64,000 nt of DNA, taken from Streptomyces umbrinus (GTDB lineage Bacteria; Actinomycetota; Actinomycetes; Streptomycetales; Streptomycetaceae). Shown here one piece after another: positions 15,967-24,514 of this stretch; positions within the stretch are counted from its first letter, which is position 1, and each line of letters starts with the position of its first letter. The stretch spans positions 10,019,501 through 10,083,500 of the forward strand of contig NZ_JAUSZI010000002.1 of the NCBI RefSeq assembly GCF_030817415.1. The letters are read 5' to 3'. Under the pieces are notes generated by a model. It saw nothing but the letters and a program-made list of their open reading frames with translations, did not search any database and was not told the origin of the DNA. The translations under genes and the position numbers were made by a program.

Positions 15967-16380
15967 ATGGCTATCGTCAGCACCTGCACGTACGACTCAC
16001 GAGGAGAGCTCGTCCGTCCCGACACGCTCGACATCAGCCGTGCGAAGATCCGTCTGGACCTCGACACTGGTGAGAGGCCCACCTTCGATCGCGGTCACAC
16101 CCACGTCTTCGTCGTCTCCGACATGGGCGTCACGGCCGAACAGGCCCGTGAGCGCGTGAACGCGAGGCTGCGCCGGTTCTTCGATCGCGCTGAGGCCGTT
16201 TGCGGCTTCCGCGAGATCACGATGGAGAAGAGCCAGAGCAAGAACCGGCTCAACCTCAACACCACGATTTCCTACGAGATCCTCTACGTCGTCGAAGCAG
16301 ACGAACGATCCCGTAGCCGCAGTCCCGAGTCCCCCAATGCGGGATACCAGCGAGGCTGGAGCACGGTCACCCCTGGGTGA
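15967..16380 (+). CDS. small hypothetical protein with its own palindromic control region
   Basis: A 137-residue protein starting at ATG 15967 behind AGGAGAGGAGAGG, a very strong ribosome binding site. The product is soluble and mixed alpha/beta (HTHVFVVSDMGVTAEQARER, then LNLNTTISYEILYVVEADE). I do not recognise the family. It stands alone between a palindromic upstream region and a strong terminator, suggesting a single, tightly regulated and well-translated gene. Confidence 0.75.
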   Translation: MAIVSTCTYDSRGELVRPDTLDISRAKIRLDLDTGERPTFDRGHTHVFVVSDMGVTAEQARERVNARLRRFFDRAEAVCGFREITMEKSQSKNRLNLNTTISYEILYVVEADERSRSRSPESPNAGYQRGWSTVTPG

Positions 16381-16416
16381 TGCGCGCCATCCACGCCTCG
16401 CACTCATCAGCACATG

Positions 16417-16472
16417 CAGAGAGGCCGGAGAGCTCCCTTCCCACGGGGATGCTCTCCGGCCTCTCTGTTTTC
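16417..16472 (+). terminator. strong hairpin terminator with T-run
   Basis: CAGAGAGGCCGGAGAGC (16417-16433) pairs perfectly with GCTCTCCGGCCTCTCTG (16451-16467), a 17-bp stem followed by TTTT. This is a textbook intrinsic terminator after gene 15967. Confidence 0.9.
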
Positions 16473-16784
16473 ACGTTCCAGTGCAACATCGATCACCTGG
16501 CGTCAACGATAGCAGCTGTCTTGGATGACTCGCAAGAGCAGCGAATGTCAGTCCAATGCCCTCTCGCTTTCAGTGGATCCTCGTGGACGAACGACTCGGA
16601 CAGAGTTCTGACTCGCACTCGGAGGGCGCGTCAGGAGTCTTCTGTGAGCCTCAGGACGCCGAGAATGGTCCATGCGACTTCCGGTCCCGCTGAGGTTCGG
16701 CCGTGCCGCCTGGGGGCCGCACGGCGGCTCGGCGTGGAAGTCCGCCTCGACTTGGTCGCCAGGGGCCGTATCGAGCTGCCAGCT
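16473..16784. other. gene-free stretch before the iterons
   Basis: No frame here has a good start, ribosome site or protein-like composition. I see nothing beyond its position between a strong terminator and the iteron array. Confidence 0.5.
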
Positions 16785-17213
16785 GTACCACGAGACGTGG
16801 TACACCCCTGAAACCGCGTCTGAACTGGGTAAATGCCTGTACCGCGAGGCTCTTTCCCGCAGCGGGTGTACCACGTGAGAGCGCCGACGTGGTACGACGT
16901 TTTGCCTGGTCAACCAGTGTTTCCCGCCCATGTACCACGAGTACCACCTCTTTTTGACCTTTTACATGGGGGGCGCGTTCGGGAGTGATCCAGACAGCTC
17001 CAGCCTCAGCTCGCCAGTCTGCTCTCATGTCCCCCCTGCGCGTGTATCTAGGCTCTATTTCCTGGTACAAGTGGTACGGGGGGTATGTAAAACCTGTCTG
17101 ACCTGGGAAATCACCTGTACCACGTGGAAAATGCTACGTGGTACACCCGGCTCTTGAACTCCCGAAATTCGTGCTCTGACCTGGGAAACAGGTGTACCAC
17201 GTCAGGTGGTACA
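16785..17213. repeat. iteron array (GTACCAC repeats): candidate replication origin
   Basis: The heptamer GTACCAC occurs forward at 16785, 16868, 16932, 16941, 17117 and 17194, and as GTGGTAC at 16797, 16889, 17071, 17138 and 17206: eleven copies in 428 bp. Several are paired as inverted repeats (GTACCACG ... CGTGGTAC at 16785-16803, 16868-16895 and 17117-17144). A longer unit is also repeated: CTGACCTGGGAAA at 17098 and 17176, with the diverged CTGAACTGGGTAAA at 16820, each ending in a GTACC site. No gene fits here. The array lies 480 bp upstream of the SF3 helicase gene, so it looks like a plasmid origin bound by an initiator. Confidence 0.8.
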
Positions 17214-17325
17214 CGTCTCATATACCCGTAGAGGGTATGTGGTGGTCCTCGGGATCCTCCTAGAGAGCGTCCAGCCGATGCTCTGGTGACAGCGGGCTCG
17301 GCCGGTCAGAAGAACTCCTCCGCAC

Positions 17326-17374
17326 CTCGACCACAGGCCGGGCGGCTCATGCCGCCCGCGGGTGTGTGGTCGAG
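17326..17374. repeat. large hairpin 1 upstream of SF3 helicase
   Basis: Outer arms CTCGACCACA (17326-17335) and TGTGGTCGAG (17365-17374) enclose a perfect inner stem GGGCGGC / GCCGCCC (17340-17357, loop TCAT). There is no T-run. It could be a terminator or a structured element of the origin. Confidence 0.6.
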
Positions 17375-17376
17375 CA

Positions 17377-17430
17377 CGAGAAGCCAATGACTCCGTGGGG
17401 CATGCCCCCGACGGAGTCATTGGCTTCTCG
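17377..17430. repeat. large hairpin 2 upstream of SF3 helicase
   Basis: A perfect 20-bp inverted repeat: CGAGAAGCCAATGACTCCGT at 17377-17396 and its complement at 17411-17430. The 14-nt loop contains GGGGCATGCCCC, itself a palindrome. It is only 2 bp from hairpin 1. Possible roles are a bidirectional terminator, a primase loading site or a small structured RNA. Confidence 0.7.
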
Positions 17431-17481
17431 CATCTCATCCAGGCTCGCGACGCGTGTGGCATGGCCGTGGTGGTCGCGTGT

Positions 17482-17501
17482 GTCCTCTCTAGTCCCTGTC
17501 G
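17482..17501. promoter_or_regulatory. sequence shared with the parR upstream region
   Basis: GTCCTCTCTAGTCCCTGTCG closely matches GTCCACTCTAGTGTCCCTGT at 9628, differing by small gaps. It lies 190 bp upstream of the SF3 helicase start, so one regulator may control both segregation and replication genes. Confidence 0.45.
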
Positions 17502-17692
17502 GCAGCCCTTTCTCGACCTCTTTGGTGGCCATCCATGACCTCAGTCGATTCTCTTGTTGACTGGTAGCTCAATCGTTGCGAAAGGTCGCTCTGATGACAT
17601 AGAGTCAAGATTGCGTTCCATTCGATTACGAGTCCAATCGGCTTCCCACGCATTGCCGGCAGGAACTCGATCACGATCGAGAAAGCAGCAAC

Positions 17693-19534
17693 ATGGCGCC
17701 TCCCGATGCCCTCATGTCCGTTCCTGCCGCCGGTTCCAACGCCGGACCGCGCACCAACCCCGTCGCCGACGTCCTGGCCAGCGTCATGGGGTACTTCTCG
17801 AACCGCGACGACATGGCTCCGCAGAACGAGATCGCCACCTACGTCACCGCCGCCTACCTCGACCAGATCGACCCGACCGATCCTCCGATGCCTCGCGTGC
17901 TGGAGAAGGAGTTGCTGGCGATCGTGGGCGGCGTCATCAGGGCTGAGAATTTCAAGGCGGCCGCGGCCGCCGAGAAGTACCCCCTGCCGAGATATCTGAC
18001 GTACTGGCAGGTCGCGCAGATCCTCCTGCGTCTGCACCACGTCATCCGGATCGCGCCCAACGCCAAGGACACCGACCGCGAGTACGACCTGCTGGCGATG
18101 TACCAGGCCGCGGGCCGCGCGCGTGGGACGTACACCACCAGCGAGGACGACATCCGCACCACGGCGCGCATGTACAACACCCAGCTGACCCTCAAGGAGT
18201 TCGCCGAGGTCCTGGCCGTTTTGCGCGAGGACAGCCCGCGCCGGCACCAAAGTTCGAACCGCGACTTCATCGCCGCGCGCAACGGCATCGTCTTCTACGG
18301 TACGGAGCCGCTGGACGTCACGATCTTCGGCAAGGACTTCCACTTCGAGCCCAAGCAGGTCCAACCCTTCGACCCGGCCATCGTGCTGCTGACCAAGAAC
18401 GACGTCGACTACGTGGACGACGCCCCGCAGCAGGTCATCACGCACCCTGAGGACGGAGATTGGGAAGTCGTCGCCTGGATCGAAGAGCTCTTCGACCAGC
18501 CCGGTGACGAGGGCCTCGCCGACCTGATCTGGGAGATCATCGGCGCGATCATCCGGCCGCACGTGCGCTGGGGCAAGACCGCCTGGTTCTACTCCGAGCA
18601 GGGCAACAACGGTAAGGGCACGCTCTGCGCGCTCATGCGCAACCTCGTCGGCAGCGGCGCGCACACCTCGATCCCGCTCTCGGACTTCGGCAAGGACTTC
18701 GCGCTCGAACCGCTGGTGCGCGCCAACGCGATCATCGTCGACGAGAACGATGTTGGCACCTTCATCGACAAGGCGGCCAATCTGAAGGCGATCGTGACCA
18801 ACGACGTCATCCAGATCAACCGCAAGTACCGGATGCCGATCGCCTACCAGTTCTTCGGCTTCATGGTCCAGTGCCTGAACGAGTTCCCACGCGTGAAGGA
18901 CAAGTCCGAGTCGTTCTACCGCCGGCAGCTCTTCGTGCCCTTCACCAAGAGCTTCACCGGAGCCGAGAAGAAGTACATCAAGGACGACTACCTCCAGCGC
19001 CGCGAGGTCCTGGAGTACGTCTTCTGGTACGCGATCAACCGCGCCGGCGCGTCATCTCCGGGTGACTACTACCAGCTCTCAGAGCCGGTGGCCACCAAGG
19101 AAGTCCTGGCCGAGTACAAGGAGGCCAACGACCCCGTGCGCGCCTTCTGGGAAGAGGTCCGCGGGCGGCTGGTCTGGGACCTGGCACCGTTCACGTTCCT
19201 CTACGACCTGTACAAGGCCTGGTTCGCCGACGTCTCTCCGTCGGGCTCCCCGGTGAGCAACAAGCAGTTCATCACCGACCTCGTGGCGATCGTCCGGCCG
19301 GATGCCCTGTGGCACTGCCCGGACAAGAACCGCAAGATCCGGCCCGGCCAGATGATGAGCGACCCCGAGACGCTTATCGCCGACTACGAGCTGAAGAAGT
19401 GGATGCACCCGAGCTACAGCGGCAGCGATCCGAAGAAGAAGTCTCAGCCGACGCTGCAGGCCAACTACCGCGGACTGCTCAGGAAGCCGGGCGCATCCGC
19501 CCCGACCGACGACACCACTGATGAACAGGACTGA
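17693..19534 (+). CDS. SF3 (D5-like) replicative helicase
   Basis: A 613-residue protein starting at the ATG at 17693. The C-terminal half is a superfamily 3 helicase as found in phage/plasmid P4- and D5-type primase-helicases: Walker A GNNGKGT near residue 304, Walker B IIVDEND near 347, the motif C-like QCLNEFPRV, and the basic YRRQLFVPF. The N-terminal 250 residues look like the D5 N-terminal region and contain no primase motifs; a separate primase is encoded at 46275. It would unwind DNA at the origin. It lies directly downstream of the iteron array and is followed by a small gene and the DNA polymerase. Confidence 0.88.
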   Translation: MAPPDALMSVPAAGSNAGPRTNPVADVLASVMGYFSNRDDMAPQNEIATYVTAAYLDQIDPTDPPMPRVLEKELLAIVGGVIRAENFKAAAAAEKYPLPRYLTYWQVAQILLRLHHVIRIAPNAKDTDREYDLLAMYQAAGRARGTYTTSEDDIRTTARMYNTQLTLKEFAEVLAVLREDSPRRHQSSNRDFIAARNGIVFYGTEPLDVTIFGKDFHFEPKQVQPFDPAIVLLTKNDVDYVDDAPQQVITHPEDGDWEVVAWIEELFDQPGDEGLADLIWEIIGAIIRPHVRWGKTAWFYSEQGNNGKGTLCALMRNLVGSGAHTSIPLSDFGKDFALEPLVRANAIIVDENDVGTFIDKAANLKAIVTNDVIQINRKYRMPIAYQFFGFMVQCLNEFPRVKDKSESFYRRQLFVPFTKSFTGAEKKYIKDDYLQRREVLEYVFWYAINRAGASSPGDYYQLSEPVATKEVLAEYKEANDPVRAFWEEVRGRLVWDLAPFTFLYDLYKAWFADVSPSGSPVSNKQFITDLVAIVRPDALWHCPDKNRKIRPGQMMSDPETLIADYELKKWMHPSYSGSDPKKKSQPTLQANYRGLLRKPGASAPTDDTTDEQD

Positions 19535-19541
19535 TGCACCC

Positions 19542-19775
19542 ATGGCTAAAACTGCTGGCGCACTCGGCGAACTCGACCAGGCCGTACTCGAACTCGCCTG
19601 CGGCCAGGGCCGCCTGATCACGGCGATGCCCGACGTCGTGCGCGAGCAGCGGATCACCATCCTCATCGTCCGCTCGCAGATCACGGCAGACCCCTTGGAG
19701 AAGGCCCGGCTCATGAGTGAGGCGCCCCGGCGCGTGGATACCCCGCGCCGGCGCTCTCCTCACGACTCCCTCTGA
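19542..19775 (+). CDS. small protein between helicase and polymerase
   Basis: A 77-residue protein starting at the ATG at 19542 (MAKTAGALGELDQAVLE), 7 bp after the helicase stop; an in-frame ATG at 19521 would overlap the helicase. It is mostly helical with a basic C-terminus (RRVDTPRRRSPH). Its position between helicase and polymerase suggests a replication accessory, for example a small clamp or processivity factor, but this is a guess. Confidence 0.6.
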   Translation: MAKTAGALGELDQAVLELACGQGRLITAMPDVVREQRITILIVRSQITADPLEKARLMSEAPRRVDTPRRRSPHDSL

Positions 19776-19841
19776 GGCCACGCGAGCCTCCTCCCCAGGC
19801 ACCGGCCGTGATGGTCGGACCGACGAAAAGAGATCCCCATC

Positions 19842-22800
19842 ATGACCACACAGCGAACACCCGTCACGGCCTCGAAGGCGCGCTTCACCTTCTACGACAT
19901 CGAGTCGTTGTCGGACGTCTTCACTCTGTGCGCCTACACCCCGCGGCCAGGCAGAGCCGTCGACGACGTGGAGATCTTCTTCCTCGCCGACGACCAGCAG
20001 CTCTCCGACGCTGTGGACCCGCAGGCACTCTATGAAGCCGTGGTGGGCTCCAACCCGGGCCTGCCCGCGGTGAGCGTCCAGCTGTGGAATCTGCGCGGCG
20101 AGCGGGGCAACCTCCGCCTCGCCGAGCTGATGGGTCTCTCGAACGCGGACCAGGTCAACGACCGCAGCGAGGTCTCGTCCTATCCGGCGAGCCTGCGCCC
20201 GGTCTGCGACACGGATCCCGAGTACGACCCGCTGAAGCACCCGTTCCTGGCCGGGTACAACTCGCTGAACTACGACATGACCATGCTCGCGCTGTACCTG
20301 ATGGAGACCTTCCCGGCTCCGCACTCCGGTCGTCTTGTCCAGCCGACCACCGCGCGCGAGATGCGCGAGCACAACGACAAGCTGTTCAACGAGCACATCG
20401 AGTACATGCCCGGCTACCTCGGCTGGGACGGCCCGGCCGCCAAGATCCGTCGCGCCATGATGCACTCGGGCCGGCACCTGGACGTCGCCCGTCTCAACGA
20501 GCTGCAGACCAAGGTGAGCCTCAAGCGCCTGCTCGGGATGCTCGGCCGCCAGATCAAGGAATCCGAAAAGCTCAGCCACGACACCTCGATCGCTGCGATC
20601 GAGGATCTCTACGAGCTGCTGGCCTACAACGTCTCCGACTGCCTGGGCCTGGCCCAGCTCTTCCAGCACCCGGCCTACGCCAGCAACTTCGACCTCAAGG
20701 CCGGCCTGCTGGCGCAATACTCCGAGACCGTCTACGCCAAGAACGGCTCGGTGCGCCGGGACCGCCTGACCATCGACTCGTCCTCGGCGAAGTTCGTCGG
20801 CCGCATCCTCGCGCCGTACACCTCGCTGAACGACATCGAGGCTGTGTCGTTCCTCTATCCGGCCAAGGAGGTGGCCGAGGAGCAGGGCATCTGCCAGGTC
20901 AACGTGCTCGACGAGTGCGTGCGCTTCTTCGAGGAGAACGTGGCCCCCGACCCTGCCAAGAACCCAGCCGCGACGCCCGGCACAGGCGAAGGCGCACCAC
21001 CAGTTCATGCAGGTCGTCAACTACTACCGCTCGATCGAGGGGCGGAACTTCAACGTCTCCGAGGAGTACCGCGACCTGTTCGACCTCCCGGCCAAGTCCT
21101 TGCGCGAGCTGCCGAAGACGCCGAACAACGTGCCCTACTTCCACCGTGACGCCTCCCCGTCGTCCTGCTTCGCCACGTTCAGCACAGGCGGCATCCACGG
21201 CGCGGAAGCGGACATGACAGTCTTCGACGCCGACTCCTTCGAGTACCGGGAACAGGCAGCCATGATCGGCCTCGCCCAGCTTTTCTACCCGGACGCGAAG
21301 GACTTCGTCGCCGAGGCCAAGCGCCAGCACAACCTGCTCGCGCTGCCCGACGGCACGACCGTCGACAAGCGGCTGGTGCTGCTGGGCTCGGACCCGAAAA
21401 AGGTGAGGTACCGCAAGCCGAAGAAGAACGACCCGGACCAGGCCGAGCAGCTCGCGCGTGCGCAGGCCCAAGTGCCGGATCCGGCCCAGCTGCTGGACAT
21501 TCAGCGCCCGGACACCGAGGCGATGCACGTGCGCCTGGCCGACGGGACCGTGCTCGACGGCAAGGTAGTCCTGGCCGACACCTCGGCGGTCAAGGCCGTC
21601 TATCGCGATGAGCCGGCCAGGCGGGCACCCGAGCTGTTCACTGCGAAGGCCGACAAATCCACCAAGCTGCACCCGAAGTTCGCACGGACCTCGGCAGGAC
21701 TCGTCATCCACGAGGACTTCACGAGCTACTACCCGAACCTGCTGCGCAACATGAGGGCGTTCTACAACCCTGAGCTGGGCGAGGACCGCTACACGACGAT
21801 CTTCATCGAGAAGGAGCGCCTGGGCTTCGAGATGAAGAAGCCGGGAATCTCCACCGAGGAGAAGGGCCGGCTCGCGACCTTGCGCAACGGCACGAAGCTG
21901 ATCCTCAACTCGGCCTCTGGAGCTGCTGACGCCGCGCACCGGACCCCGATCAGAATGAACAACCGCACCATCTCGATGCGGATCATCGGCCAGCTGTTCA
22001 GCTGGCGGATCGGGCAGGCCCAGACGCTCGCCGGCGCGCGGATCATCTCGACGAACACCGACGGCCTCTACTCCGTCGTCGGCGGCGAGAACGGCTTCGA
22101 CGAGACGACCAACAACCGAGTGCTCGCCGAGCAGCAGGCCGCCATCGGCATCGACATCGAACCGGAACTGATGTTCCTCATCAGCAAGGACTCGAACAAC
22201 CGGCTCGAGCTGGAGTCGCCCAGTGAGGACCGGAACGTCGCCGACAGCCCGATCATCACCGCCTCCGGCGGGACGCTGGCCTGTCACGCGGGTCCTACCC
22301 CGACGAAGTCGCTGGCCCACCCGGCCGTGATCGACTTCGCCCTGGCCCGCTACCTGCAGACCGTCGCCAGCAGGGGAGAGGCGGCTCTCGCCGAGCCGTT
22401 CGATCCCGTGCTGGGCCGGAAGATGACCGAGGAGGCGATCAACCCGGCCGATCCCGTGCGGACGCTGCTGCTGTTCCAGAACGTCCTCGCCGCCTCGCGT
22501 GGATCAATCACCTACCCGTTCGCCGCCGACCCGGTCAGCGCCGGGCCCGACCGTGACGACAACGAGGACGCCGATGCGCAGCTGGTGAACCCGCGGGCCC
22601 TGCAGATGGTCAACCGGGTCTTCATCGTCCACGACGGCACCGATGGTGCCGTGAGCCTGCACAACGCCGGCGCATGGAAGGTGACCCCGGCCAGCCAGAG
22701 CAAGCGGCGCGAGTCCGGCAGCGCCGGGGTGCGACGTGACCCGATCGCGCTGGAGATCCTGCGCCACCACGGGTGGGCGAAGAACCGCAGCGAGGCCAGC

Positions 22801-23016
22801 ACCTCCGACGGCCTCACGCTGCTGCCCGATGACCAGGACGTCGTGATCCGCCGGATCAACGGCATCGACCCGCACTGGTCGGTGATCGTCGTCAACGACG
22901 ACCTCCGCGCGCTGCCGGCCGCCCGAGTCGAGCAGTTCATCGGGGCGCTCGACCTCGACATCTACACCCGGATGCTCGACGAGACGTTCACCAAGAACTG
23001 GAGAAACGCCGCCTGA
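19842..23016 (+). CDS. family B DNA polymerase, interrupted by a one-base frameshift
   Basis: Two overlapping frames encode one family B polymerase of about 1057 residues. The first (ATG 19842) holds the 3'-5' exonuclease: Exo I FYDIES (D19, E21), Exo II NSLNYDM (D145), Exo III YNVSDCLGL (D266). The second holds the polymerase: motif A EDFTSYYPNLL (D625), motif B NGTKLILNSASG (K685), motif C STNTDGLYSV (D740), where NTDG replaces the usual DTDS. The frame moves by +1 at CCC-G (20976-20980); skipping base G20979 gives TPAQAKAHHQFM and restores the protein. This could be programmed +1 frameshifting at CCC, a real mutation, a sequencing error, or two separately translated subunits (ATG 21007). 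Upstream is the SF3 helicase. Confidence 0.88.
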
Positions 23017-23120
23017 TCAGCTCCCCGCATCACCGCCGAACCACAGGGTGCCAGGCCGTGTCGACACGACGCTGCTCGGTGCCCGAGTCGAATTTGAGAT
23101 GAAGGCGAGTCTGGCTCGCC

Positions 23121-23198
23121 ATGGCAAGAGAATCGAGAGACGTCATGCTCCAGACCACACTTCCCGTCCGCACCGTTGAGGGGGGCGACGAGTTGTGA
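23121..23198 (+). CDS. possible 25-residue ORF
   Basis: A 26-codon frame from ATG 23121 whose TGA overlaps the GTG start of the next gene (GTGA). The start has no clear ribosome site; an internal ATG at 23145 has GAGAGACG upstream. It is supported only by the overlap. Confidence 0.25.
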   Translation: MARESRDVMLQTTLPVRTVEGGDEL

Positions 23199-23575
23199 GT
23201 GCCGCGACTGAGCCAGTCCAGCCCGGTCAGCGCTGGCGGCAGAGTGACGATGCCGTGCCGACCGACACCTCCGCCCAGGACGACGACGCCCAGGCCCAGG
23301 CCCAGCAGGAGAAGAACACGACCCGCGAGGGCATCCTGGTCCGCCGGGGCCAGATCTGGGAGGACCTCGACACCCGGCAGAGCAAGCGCCGCGTCGTCGT
23401 CGAGTCCGTTGCGGACGGGGAGGCCCAAGTCCGGGATCACTACGGCACGAAGCACTCCACCATCAGCGCCTCCCGAATGCACAGGCACTCCACGGGCTTC
23501 CGGCTCGTCGAGCCCGGTGAGCTGAAGTACGGCGCGCCGACGGCCTCTTCGGACGAGAAGACTGAGAGCCGATGA
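23195..23575 (+). CDS. small protein with GQIWEDLD-type domain
   Basis: A 126-residue protein starting at GTG 23195. The N-terminal 50 residues are polar and rich in Gln and Asp; the second half is a compact beta-rich domain (VRRGQIWEDLDTRQSKRRVV, then VESVADGEAQVRD) of a type common in Streptomyces plasmids and phages. It overlaps the VRR-NUC gene by 4 nt (ATGA). Role unknown; coupling suggests it works with the nuclease. Confidence 0.7.
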   Translation: MSAATEPVQPGQRWRQSDDAVPTDTSAQDDDAQAQAQQEKNTTREGILVRRGQIWEDLDTRQSKRRVVVESVADGEAQVRDHYGTKHSTISASRMHRHSTGFRLVEPGELKYGAPTASSDEKTESR

Positions 23576-23910
23576 CGTCCCCGCGTGAGCGCGTCATCGA
23601 GGGCTACCTCCTTGCCCAGTGCCGGGCACACGGCTTCCTGTGTCTGAAGTTCGTCTCGCCGGGCCGCGGGGGAGTGCCCGACCGGATCGTCGTTGCCCTG
23701 GGCCGCATTGTGTTCGTCGAGGTCAAGCGCCCTGGCGGACGGCTGCGGAAGCTGCAACAGCTCATGCACGCCAAGCTGCGCCGGCACGGGGCCGAGGTCC
23801 ACGTCATCGACGACAAGCCGGGCGTCGACGCGTTCGTCGCGCACCTCCTCAAAGACCTCGCCGTAGAGCAGCGCCATGACCGTCGACGAACTGGACCCGC
23901 GCAAGACTGA
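23572..23910 (+). CDS. VRR-NUC domain nuclease
   Basis: A 112-residue protein that is essentially one VRR-NUC domain, a PD-(D/E)xK-type nuclease. The core reads GVPDRIVVALGRIVFVEVK, with the catalytic D of PDRI and the E-V-K motif, followed by GRLRKLQQLMHAKLRRHGAE. Stand-alone VRR-NUC proteins occur in phages and plasmids next to helicases and cut branched structures. It overlaps the preceding gene by 4 nt and precedes the SNF2-like helicase, a pairing common in phages. Confidence 0.9.
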   Translation: MTSPRERVIEGYLLAQCRAHGFLCLKFVSPGRGGVPDRIVVALGRIVFVEVKRPGGRLRKLQQLMHAKLRRHGAEVHVIDDKPGVDAFVAHLLKDLAVEQRHDRRRTGPAQD

Positions 23911-24004
23911 CCAACGCGACCGCAGGACCGTGGAGGGCGAAGGCGCCGCGGGCGGCGACACCGGCGAGGGCCAGGCAGCAACGCAACGGCCCACCGCCCG
24001 GTAA
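23876..24004 (+). CDS. possible 42-residue protein
   Basis: A frame from ATG 23876 overlapping the end of the VRR-NUC gene. The product (MTVDELDPRKTDQRDRRTVE, then a Gly/Ala-rich end) is acidic and probably disordered. Codon use is plausible, but there is no motif. Confidence 0.35.
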   Translation: MTVDELDPRKTDQRDRRTVEGEGAAGGDTGEGQAATQRPTAR

Positions 24005-24043
24005 GCGGGTGCCGTTGCACGCGAAACCTCAGGCGTCCAAGCC

Positions 24044-24493
24044 TTGGCGGATCCCTCCACTGAAACACCCCCACGTCGGCGGGGAAAGCGAGCGGCCAAG
24101 CCGCCGCATTCACAGCGTGCAGGGAATCTGCCGTGCGGTGCCCGACCGTACCCGAGCACTACCGCTACGACGACCCCCAACTGTGGGTCGGCAACGGCCC
24201 CGACACCCAGACACTGTGCTGCCTCGCTGCGGCCTGGATGTCACCTGACAGCACCGCCCGGCCCTCCGGGGTTGGGTACGCCCTGCGGAACCGCGCAGGG
24301 GCCAGAGGGACGGGCGACCCACCCCCCGGCATCAGTGCGACAGCGCGTGTGTGAAGCCTTCAGGGCCAACCCGCGCGTCACGCGACTCGAAGCAAGGGTC
24401 GCCGAGTTGGAGGCCGAGGTCGCTCAGCAAAAACAGAGAGCCGAAGAGGGCCATGCCCGACTCGCCCTCATTCAAGAGGCATTCCATGCCTGA
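24044..24493 (+). CDS. hypothetical protein with C-terminal coiled coil (possibly decayed)
   Basis: A 149-residue frame from ATG 24044. The beginning (MADPSTETPPRRRGKRAAK) and the end (RLEARVAELEAEVAQQKQRA, a coiled coil) look real, but the middle is low-complexity, and between 24133 and 24250 another frame reads better (PEHYRYDDPQLWVGNGPDT). This pattern suggests one or two frameshifts in an old gene. It precedes the SNF2 helicase by 21 bp. Confidence 0.4.
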   Translation: MADPSTETPPRRRGKRAAKPPHSQRAGNLPCGARPYPSTTATTTPNCGSATAPTPRHCAASLRPGCHLTAPPGPPGLGTPCGTAQGPEGRATHPPASVRQRVCEAFRANPRVTRLEARVAELEAEVAQQKQRAEEGHARLALIQEAFHA

Positions 24494-24514
24494 CCACTCA
24501 CTCGAAGAGAAGGG

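Noticed and set aside
16785..17213. CRISPR array
   Set aside because: The repeats are short (7 bp), occur in both directions and have irregular spacing; no cas genes are present.
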